Assembly (NCBI GenBank): GCA_001931875.2
Contig: MSJH02000496.1
Location: forward strand, 124,001 to 188,000
Reading direction: 5' to 3'
Origin: Byssochlamys sp. IMV 00236
Lineage: Eukaryota > Ascomycota > Eurotiomycetes > Eurotiales > Thermoascaceae
DNA: 64,000 nt
Made by a program: the position numbers and the translations under genes. Of this stretch, positions 55,414 to 64,000 are shown in pieces; the stretch's first letter is position 1; each line of letters opens with the position of its first letter. The notes beneath the pieces were generated by a model. It made no database searches, was not told where the DNA came from, and saw nothing but the letters and a program-made list of their open reading frames with translations.

Positions 55414-56820
55414 CCAAAGATATCTTGTATATAATGGCACTGACCATGAAATTGAAAATGAGATATTAGACTTCTTGTTGTGTATATTGAGCCCCACGAG
55501 CATTTCTAAACCCGTATGCCACTGGAAGCTTACACTGCATTTGACGGATGTTATGCTGTTAAACTTTGGTTCTGAAAAAGATCAGCCTATAACTTATCGG
55601 GATATAATACTCTTTTATTATCATTTGTAGTTATAATAGTGACGATCTCGAGGGGTTCTACTTAAGCTTATAAGTCTTCTTTCTGGCTGAAGGGTTATTG
55701 GGATTTAGGCTAGCTCCTAGGAGTTCCAGCTGCATGGTTATCGTGTAGATATTTTCCTGTTTTCAGCTATGTATTAAGCTTGCCTGTATTAGCATGCTTG
55801 TTACCTATACTTATAGCTAGCCTAAGTATTAATCTTTCAATTCTATTGATTAAACTGCCTGCAAGAAGCCTATACCTTAACATTATACAGCTTTTACCTA
55901 AGGAGTTAATACTGTAAAAATGTTTACACTAGCACCTTTATCCTTATTTTAGGACCTTAAAGAATTTAGCAAGCATATTGTTAGTTATAGCCCTAAGTAA
56001 TATAAATACTATTATCTAGCATATAAGTATAGTTATTTGGAAAAAAAAATCAAAAATTAAAAATACCCTAAGTTGCTACCTTTATAGAGTTCAGCAGATA
56101 AATCTTCTAAAACTTTTACAGGTTAAAATTTCAGGCTCTGCCCGCCGAGATTTTTAAACTAGTGATATTAACATTAAGAGTCTTTATTTAACAAAGAAGA
56201 TATTGAATGAGAGGGCCTATCTTTATTTGAGAAGAGTTCTCTTGCCTACTAACTCGCGTAATGCAATATCAGCCGGCATTGTTGCAGACTTGTATCTGTA
56301 CCGAGAGGTTAAGTAATACACGAAAGAAGCATAAAAGACATAAGGAACAACAATACTTTCTCTGTATAGAGAGCACATAGAGTTTCATTTCTAATCTAGT
56401 AATATAGAAGCAGTTAATGTAAACATGATTGTAATACTAATAACACTTAGATTTCTACTGCGATATCTTGCTAAACCAGGACAAAATGGCCGCAGGAGCT
56501 GAGAGTCCTGCTCATTTCCTGGAACGACAAACCAGAAAAAAAGAGAACCAGAGGACCGGCAAATCAGATCCTACCACACCGCACTCACCATTACGAGGAC
56601 CAGAAGGGAATAAGACCACGCGGGGCGGGATGTCTAGTATTGAAGTCCACATTCAATAAACACCCCTCGTAGTCAGATAAGAATTTTTCTCGAACATCAT
56701 CATCGCGAGCGAGGGGGAAAAATAACCTCTCGACACGAGGGACCACATATTTCAACCGAGTTTCATGTAGTTGATCCATAAACATGGGAGACAAAAGGAC
56801 CCTCCAATATTCAAACAAAT
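55414..56820. other. AT-rich interval, possible RIP relic
   Basis: 3' flanks of the dioxygenase and SEC21 genes with degenerate DNA between. From 55661 to 56141 I count a single CpG dinucleotide, and TpA-rich words (TTAGC, CTAAG, TATAAG) abound, which is what repeat-induced point mutation leaves. The frames at 56468-56659 and 56591-56818 are not gene-like. Confidence 0.55.
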
Positions 56821-59800
56821 TTAAGCAACAGAGGCGACAACAGTGGCCGCAACACCCTCTTCTTCAGCCCTGACGGTGACCTTGGTCGTGACACCAGTTC
56901 TAGCAGAGTAAGCCATCTTGACGAGGGCAGCAACTCTGCCTCCTGAGACGGTCTTTCCGTAAAGCTTGAGAGTGTGGGTGGTGTTGCTAAGAGCCACATC
57001 GGTTCCCTCGAGTGGCTGCAGCGACAGCGTCTGGATGAGCTGCTCGGTAGCATCTGGTACGAGTTAGCTCCAAAGTTTGAATCCCAGGAACTGCTGCTAT
57101 CCCTGGAAGAATGAAAGCTTCTTGACTTACCAGAAATTCCCTTGACGTTACCCAGTTGTAGAGTCTCACTAGCCTCCTCTCCGTTGGCACCGGTCTGCTC
57201 CCACACGTGGTCAAAGCTTCCAGCAAAGGCAGGGATGACATAGTCGCTGCCCGTCAGCTCGAGGTCTTCGACCTGGTATTCGTCTTCATATCCACTCTCC
57301 TCCGGTTCACCGGTGGTTGGGTCGATTTCCTTGCTCGTAAACTTCAGAACGTTCGTAAAGGACGTAACTGGGAAGCTGTGCTCGCCGCCCAGCTTCTTAA
57401 ATGCGACATAAACGACGCCTGGCTCATTGGTGGCGAGCTTCGGCAGAGGAACAATGAAGTCCTCCTCCAACACCTCGTCTTCCTCAGATGGCGTTGCGAC
57501 GACTGAAACATCCTCCAAGACAGTGTCAGGAAGGGTGTTCTTGATGTCATACTGTAAGACGACATGCTCCTTGAAGATGTGCTTGACCGCGCTGACAACA
57601 TACTCGGTCTCGCTCTCGGTAAGCTCGACGGGAGAAGACGACTTGAGCAATGTTCCATATTCCTTGAGCTCTGGGATGAGGATGAGTTGCTCCGCGTACT
57701 TCTGAGTCGCTGCGGCCGCCGAGGCGGCTCCGTCGACAGCACCAGGAGCCTTCTTCGGGGGCCCAGCGGAGGGAGCCTTGAGGGTAGGGGTCGCGGTCGT
57801 GAGCTTCTTTGTCCTTTCTTCTGCCAGGGCCTGCTCGTGCGACACGACCGGGATCGTGGCTAGATCGAATGCCTTGGCGAACGTTTCCTTATCCGTTGCA
57901 GTCACATACATGACCAGCTGGTGCTCGAAAGTAGACAGGGAGTACATAGAGTCTAAGCCCGTTAGCTTTCTGCCACCAAGACAGCGAACGAGGCAGTGAC
58001 TTACCGTTCTTGATAAATTTCTCCGCGATTTCATCCTCCTCGCTCATCAACCTGAGGTTGAGCGCAGCACGATCACGGACCTCATCATCGGTATCATCCA
58101 AACATCTCGTAAGAAGGACAGACACGCTTCTCTTGACCTCAGGGTCCTTCTGTCCAACGCCAAACTTGGCGAGCGCTGTAACGGCGGCAGCCCGAACCAG
58201 AGCGTTTTCCAGAACCACCCTGTTATAGATATACCGGATATACTTGGTGGGGTGAGACGTCTTGGGGCCCTCCACACCGAGAAGGTGCAGGATTCTGACG
58301 GAGAGCTTGGTGAACTCACAGTCCTCGATAAACTCGCACAGGTGAGTGAGAGCTGCTTGTGGTTAGCATATAGGGCAACGCTTCGAGGACTTCTTCGACA
58401 TACCATCTTCCTTGCTTTCAGGAACAAATTTAATAAGATCGAACATGCTCTCAACCACACTTCTCTTGAATTCATAACCACCCTCGTCCCGGAGAATACC
58501 GCTCAGGAATGACAGCATGCCAGCCTGCTTGCTGGGGAACTTGAGGCACAGTGTTCGAATAGCCTCAACGATAGTAATCTTGAATTCGTCCGTAGTATCA
58601 GCCATGAAGCCAGAGATTTGCTTCATCAGGCGGTCGACACTAGCTTCATTGCCGGTCTTAAGCAGCGTGGTGATCGCGAATGTGGCTATCGAACGGTTGC
58701 TGCTGGAGATGAGCGCTTCGATATCGGGGTTACATTGGTTCACAACATGCGGCTTGAAAGAGGCAAAGTTGTGGAGGATACGGATGGCAGCGAACTTGGT
58801 GATGTTCCGAGGCGAAGAAAGGAAGAGCTGGAGGACATGGACGGCTTGGGAGGCCTCCGCGTCCGTGACATCTCTGAGATCGCAGATAGCCTTGGCAGCC
58901 TCGAAGTTGACCATCTCGTGCTTGTGTCGCAGCCAGCCGTCCAGCATCTGCACCATGGGCTTCCTCAGACTTGGGTCCTCCTCAGCCAACTTCGCAGCCA
59001 GTCGTACGAGCAGCACAACAGCCGCGGGACTCTTCACCGCGCCAGCCCCACCATATTGCTGAACCATCTTCACCAAGGCCATCCGGTCGTGCGCTCGCAT
59101 CTGGTACAGGAGACCAATCGCATGGTATTGGGTCATGTAGTTCGCCTGGGAAATCGCGTGAGAGGCCCCGCCACCTCCGAATCCGAGGAAACCGGTTGAC
59201 TGCTTGGACGACGAAGCCGCTTCTTGTGTTTCGCTCTGCCATCTTCGGACCACGTCACGAGCAATCGGGAGAAGGTGGTAGGAGGAGACCAGGGCTGCTG
59301 ACGAGACGGAAGGATTCTTGTCGACAATGGCAGTCTTGATAAGTCTCTCAATACCTTGGACGGTCGTAGCCTAGGTATATATCCGGCATCAGTTTGCATT
59401 GTCATCTGTACGAGCACACGGGAAAGCTTACGTCGATGATGCGACAGAGCGCTCTGATGGCATTGGCGCGGTAGAGCACATCACTGCCCACTGCGGTGTC
59501 CTTCATGATAATACTCGTTGACATGATCACATCCTCCGCGGTATTCGCCAATTCCTTCAGGATCAAGTACACCATCTGTCGCAAGGAGGGGTCCTTATTC
59601 TGAAACAGCTTCGAGATACCGAAAAAGAGCGTCGTGGCCTCGTTCACGGAGAATTGCTCCCCGGTGAACAAGAGGACACCGATCTTCGTTAATAGAGTGC
59701 GGCATTTTCGCGGCGATATGGGAGAGGAATTGAACAATCGTGCTGGACGGAGGACAAGTCAGCTCTCCGCGGGCTGGAGGGAGGATCTGACCAACTTCCA

Positions 59801-59910
59801 GCACCACCCCGATCTCAGGAGAAAGTGAACGTACCATCTTGGAATACAGAGGTCCGATCTAGCTTGATCATGACCTGATCTGCATCCTCGTCCTTCTTAA
59901 CGTAACTCAT
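56821..59910 (-). CDS. sec21: COPI coatomer subunit gamma
   Basis: Six exons: 59910-59835, 59742-59432, 59370-58404, 58352-58005, 57952-57131, 57053-56821, giving 918 residues (yeast Sec21 is 935). Gamma-COP is part of the coat of Golgi-to-ER retrograde vesicles and binds Arf1-GTP and p24/KKXX cargo. N-terminal adaptin-like HEAT region (residues about 20-540) begins [21 protein letters not shown] and contains [21 protein letters not shown] across the first junction and [14 protein letters not shown] linker rich in Ala/Pro (near 620) leads to the C-terminal appendage ([46 protein letters not shown]). The last exon encodes the C-terminal platform. All introns are GT-AG. Confidence 0.95.
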
Positions 59911-60410
59911 TGTGACTGCCTGCTGAGTTCACAGCGGCTCAGAACCGGGGGGGCGTAAGTAGAGCGTGAAAGGGAGTGTGAACTGACACCCGCGAGGTTG
60001 AGACTCCGGGGATCAATAAGGGCGGATAGTAAGTAAGAGCGGGCGGTGTAACGAGACTACCGCGCCTTCATCATTCGCGGCCAGACGCAGAAGAATAAGT
60101 AGTATATGAAGAATGAATCGCGCTGTTCACGGACCAGTCGCATCCAATGGTCAGACTGCAAGCAACACCCCGAGGACTTCTGGATGCTCGACGGTGGTAG
60201 TAGATAGTCCAGCTTGTCCGCCAGATCTCCAGTTGTCCTTGCGTGTTGTGGGCGCATCAGCCACGGTGGCCCGACAAACATTGCAAACATCGAGCATCGG
60301 ATGCTGTACTGGTAACTAAGAAGGACTACAAGTTGATAATAATCCTGCGAAATGAACAGCTCTCTGCTCAGAATTAACAAGGTACTGAGTATTCTCATCA
60401 CAGTATCACC
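59911..60410. promoter_or_regulatory. Divergent promoter, sec21 / phosducin-like gene
   Basis: 500 bp between two divergent start codons holding both promoters. No other gene is visible. Confidence 0.5.
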
Positions 60411-61437
60411 ATGAATCCAGCCGCAATGGATATGCCCGTCGAGGTGCCCGTCGACGACCCCAACGCAGACACGGAATGGTAAATGCCATCATCCCACTTC
60501 CCCGCGCTCACAATATATCATCCTTCTTTGGGGTAACTCCACAACTTCAAACAGTAACTAATCTTTTCCTCTCCAGGAATGACATTCTCAGAAAACATGG
60601 CATTATCCCGGAGAAGCCTCCTTCCCCCACCCCGATCATCGAGCAAGCGATTCTCGAAGCGCGGCAGAGAGAGTACGAGAACCGACTGGAAGACAAGGAT
60701 CTAGACGAGCTCGCAGACCTCGAAGACGAAGAAGATGAGGAATTCCTCGCACAATACCGGTACGACTCCCATCCATCCACCAGACCACATCCTCATCTTC
60801 CCCCCATTTTCCCCTTCTCCCCTTCTAACAGCTACCCCAGAAACAAGCGCCTCGCAGAACTATCCACGCTCCAAAAAGCCAGCATCTACAACCAAGTCTA
60901 CCCTCTCCAGAAAGTGGATTATGCCCGAGAAGTCACAGACGAATCATCCAAAGCCTTCGTTCTCGTCCACCTCACCTCCCCATCAGGAAATGTGGAGTCG
61001 CGCGTATTATCAGAGCTCTGGCGACAACTCGCATCCAAGTTCGGCGATGTAAAGTTCTGCGAGATCCGTGCGGATATGTGTATTGAAGGGTATCCCGAAA
61101 GGAACACGCCTACGATCTTGGTTTACAAGGATGGCGAAATTAGACGACAATTCGTGACGTTGAGGGAATTGAATGGTCCTAGGACTAAGATTGGAGGTGG
61201 GTTCATCTTTGTCTCTTCTTGTGGTTTTTCATCTCCTTAATACGTGTTGGAGGCAACATGCTGACAATTGACTGTTTTTATGCAGACTTGGAGAAAGTTC
61301 TTGTAGATATCGGCGCTGTCAAAGAGAATGATACTCGTCTACGGAAGCGGTCCGATTCCACAGATGATGAAGGCTCCCGACGACCCAAGGTCACCAACAA
61401 CAACAACAATAGCGATGACGATGACGACTGGGACTGA
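60411..61437 (+). CDS. plp2: Phosducin-like protein (PhLP2/Plp2 type)
   Basis: Four exons: 60411-60478, 60577-60759, 60841-61196, 61286-61437, giving 252 residues. Class II phosducin-like proteins are cytosolic co-factors of the CCT chaperonin that help fold actin and tubulin. The N-terminal helix motif NDILRKHGIIPEKP and the acidic stretch DLDELADLEDEEDEEF are typical of this class, followed by the thioredoxin-like domain (SKAFVLVHLTSPSGNVESRVLSELWRQLA, DVKFCEIRADMCIEGYPERNTPTILVYKDGE). There is no Cys-x2-Cys redox pair, as expected. The C-terminus ends in a poly-Asn/Asp stretch (NNNNNSDDDDDWD). Confidence 0.9.
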
Positions 61438-62685
61438 GCGCCAATGTTCAATAAATCTAACAAAACAGAAGAAAAATCGCAGCAAAAAAAGAAAGTAAAA
61501 GAGAAAGAAACCCCCCTCCTGTGGGTTTAGAACCAACCCTATCATGAAAGAAAAAAGCGTATCAGGATCGCCGGCATCAGTTTTCCATCCTGTGTCTGAA
61601 ACCGCTGGACACAAAGAATCGTGACCTCATCAGGATCGGTTCTATATCCGGAATGACAACCCAATGTCTACTGCATTGGCCTCCTGCTTTCCTCTTCTCT
61701 TTACCGTGACCCCTGTGGAGAACGCGGTATACACATACATACATGTACAATACTCGCATTGTTCCCCAATCGCCATCCCCTTTATCAGTGGAGGTGACGC
61801 GGAACGACATGATCCAGCATGGAAAATGAGAGAAAAAAAGAAACCAAATCTTTCATAATATCAAGAATGTAGAAAACTCATATTTGGCCTTTTAATCTAA
61901 ACCGTGTTCGGGCAAGATAATTCGAATGAAGAACCTACCTAACAAGCCTTAACAGCGTCAAATCAAGCGGGTCAAAATAGCGACGTAACCACAAATCTAG
62001 AAGTATCAAAGCGGCTGCAGAAGCTTGTGACATCTACTACTCTGTTGTCTCCTAGAGTAGGTAACCTAGGTACATGGCTCGTAATCGAAGGACCGGAAGC
62101 AAAAAAAGTAAATGATACAGTTATTTAACCGATTTAACTTCAACTGATGAAATAATATACTGAAGAGAGATGCTATAGATATAGACATTTATGGAAGAAA
62201 AGTAAATGAGAGAGAAAAAAAATCTCTTTTGCTCCTGGATATCCAATCTGACACTGCCCATTGATCTTTCGAGGGCAGGACTAAGTCGATGGCTGCATCC
62301 CTTTTCTGGGATCCGCATATGTATATATATATATATATATATATAGATGGTGTCGAATAAACACAAAAGGATGGGAAGGTAATAAGAAGCAATAAACCCA
62401 GAGAGAAACCAGACCACATGACTCAGAAGAACTGATGACCCCGTAAACATCGCAGAGAGTAGTTTAGTACCATTGCTACTCATCCCACACAGGCTCCAAT
62501 GACTCCAGACATGTCCCATCATACCTCGTCCCATAACGGTAAATTGCCGATATTGATCCCAAATTCGACCGAAAAATTCAAAACGTAAGGAAAGAAAAAA
62601 GCCCCGAGCACCGGATAAAATATGTGAGCGTAAAAAAACGAAATATGAGGAATCCTCCCCTGTATGACCAGCTGAATGCTGTTTT
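61438..62685. other. Convergent intergenic region
   Basis: 3' flanks of the phosducin-like and bZIP genes, 1.25 kb. It contains a (TA)n microsatellite at about 62322-62345 and A-rich stretches near 61470-61510 and 62630. A small CCTAGGTA word lies near 62065. No gene is visible. Confidence 0.5.
62322..62345. repeat. (TA)n microsatellite
   Basis: About twelve consecutive TA units in the convergent region between the phosducin-like and bZIP genes. Confidence 0.85.
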
Positions 62686-63741
62686 TCAGATCAATTCGTC
62701 GCTGCCACCTGCGACACTCTCCTCGATGGCCTTCCGTATGCGAGATTCTTCAAAGACGGGACCCTGACCATCGCAGCGTGCGACACCCCTGAGTCTCTCG
62801 CAGACAACACCAATGTCCACTAGACCCCGTTTAAACATTTCGTGCTGCTGGATCAGGTCCCAGGTGGCGCCAGCATCCAAGAGTCTCTCACCCGTCTCCT
62901 CACTGACGGTTATCCGGTGGACGGGACTTGGCTCTCCTTCTTTTAGAACACTGGAGTAGAAGTCCGTAGGAGAAAACTGCATCGGACCAGTAGTCGTGGC
63001 TTCTTGGGGTCCACGGCCATTGTTCGAGCCCAGACCGGAGTGGGCAGTAGCACGTAGGATCTCGTTTTCAGTGGCGTATTTAGCCAGTTCACGCTTGAGA
63101 CGCTCATTATCCGCATGTAAGGTGGTGGATGCTTGCTCTAGGTCGTTGAGCTTCTGTTCCAGTTCTCGGACGTGGCGTTCTTTCCTCTCACGAAACGCTC
63201 GTTGACTGCAAATGAAATCATCGGTCAGTTTTGTGTGTCAATTTTATTTCATCGCAAAGGTTCACATGAAATCATCGCGACATACGCGGCTCGATTTTGC
63301 GCCTTTCTCCTACTCTGAGCTGGAGTCAATGACTCCTTCTCCTCACTGCTACTCCGGCCGGCATTGTGTTCTCCGATCGCGTCCTCGCCCGTCTCAGGGG
63401 AGGTCTGCTGGGAAGGATCCGCAGTAAAATCGTTGCTCGTATTTGAATTCTTCGAGAAAGAATCGGGCGGAGAATGGGGTGGAACGGGCCCGATCAGGGT
63501 ATTCGGGTCAAAGCGAAAGGAGTCGGCAAAGGGATCGTATGGAGGAGGTGGATTGAAGTGATCCTGCAGGAACGTGTAAGTAACGAGCCTTACGTGAAGG
63601 AAGAACTGGCGATGGATGAGAGAGTCTTACTGAATGAGGTGCGCCCCTGAAGTTCTCTGTTTGAGTGTTCGGTGGCTGAGGCGTTGAGAGCCCAAACGGA
63701 GCGAAGGACTGATGAGGCGCTGTGTAATAGGAGTAGTCCAT
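62686..63741 (-). CDS. Yap-type bZIP transcription factor
   Basis: Three exons: 63741-63631, 63563-63286, 63205-62686, giving 302 residues. The start is the ATG of MDYSYYTAPH. The basic region reads SRRKAQNRAAQRAFRERKERH, with the N-x2-A-Q-x2-F-R signature of the fungal AP-1/Yap group, and the second intron lies inside it. A leucine zipper follows (ELEQKLNDLEQASTTLHADNERLKREL). The C-terminal part (VHRITVSEETGERLLDAGATWDLIQQHEMFKRGL, GVVCERLRGVARCDGQGPVFEE) resembles Yap-like proteins of Aspergillus annotated Fcr3 or RsmA, regulators tied to drug response or secondary metabolism; I cannot decide between them. It has only two cysteines in the C-terminal domain, so it lacks the redox-sensing cysteine clusters of Yap1/NapA. 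Confidence 0.85.
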
Positions 63742-64000
63742 TGTATGCACTTGGTGGGCCTCCTTCGAGGCTATGACTCCGACAATAAAGACTCTTGGCT
63801 CTGACAATCTCAGGAGCGATGTTGGTGGACAGTGAGAATCTAAGAGACGTTGAGCGGAGATGGACACGGGCTGCACCGTCGTGGGGCTGAAGAAGAGCGG
63901 GAGACGGAATAAGCTTGGGGTCCAGCCGGATATAGTGGGGGAACGATCGCCACTCGACGGAGTTACGGCGTACGGAGTAGGCATTATGTATTATGGTACT

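Noticed and set aside
1..64000. tRNA genes, rRNA and CRISPR arrays
   Set aside because: I found no convincing T-loop/acceptor pairing, rRNA core sequence or regularly spaced repeats; a tRNAscan-SE run would settle the tRNA question.

Overview
This is nuclear DNA of a filamentous ascomycete, most likely an Aspergillus or close Eurotiales relative. The genes carry many short introns (about 45-80 nt, GTRNGT donors, CTAAC-like branch sites, YAG acceptors), gene density is about one per 2 kb on both strands with no operons, and the gene content is typical of that group (VAC8, m-AAA protease, Ku80, SEC21, Zn2Cys6 regulator, secreted intradiol dioxygenases, DUF7770 and kinase-like accessory genes). 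Gene models below are my own splice reconstructions; each was checked for continuous reading frame across exons.

Layout. 1-21.5 kb is a housekeeping block: exosome CSL4 (-), VAC8 armadillo protein (-), a Zn2Cys6 transcription factor (+), the mitochondrial m-AAA protease (+), a DUF1295 membrane protein (-), DNA topoisomerase III (+) and a 1044-residue membrane/coiled-coil protein of unknown role (-). 21.5-27.1 kb is gene-poor and holds a DUF7770-like gene (+) with an unresolved 5' end, a phosphotransferase-like gene (-) and one copy of a dispersed repeat. 27.1-41.1 kb is again dense: SP-family sugar/polyol transporter (+), TMEM205-like membrane protein (-), acyl-CoA thioesterase (+), Ku80 (+), Vam7 SNARE (-), a serine hydrolase (+) and a Gemin2-like SMN-complex protein (-). 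41.4-44.8 kb is a second accessory island: a protein with a PD-(D/E)XK-like nuclease signature (-) and a kinase-like protein (+), transcribed divergently from a 1.5 kb interval that carries two more copies of the same dispersed repeat. 45.3-50.8 kb: cytosolic aspartyl-tRNA synthetase (-), HAD-type CECR5-like phosphatase (-), F-box/LRR-like protein (+). 51.4-55.4 kb: two secreted intradiol dioxygenases, head to head. 55.6-56.2 kb is CpG-depleted, AT-rich DNA that looks like a RIP-damaged relic. 56.8-64 kb: COPI gamma subunit SEC21 (-), phosducin-like protein (+) and a Yap-type bZIP factor (-).

How the genes fit together. Most are independent core functions: membrane traffic and vacuole (VAC8, VAM7, SEC21), genome stability (TOP3, KU80), RNA (CSL4, Gemin2, AspRS) and mitochondria (m-AAA protease). 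Nothing looks like a secondary-metabolite cluster. The least explained parts are the two accessory islands, which share a roughly 120-bp repeat built around an inverted TACCCT/AGGGTA element, and the divergent nuclease-like/kinase-like pair. Two introns (in the transporter and in Ku80) appear to use GC-AG splice sites.
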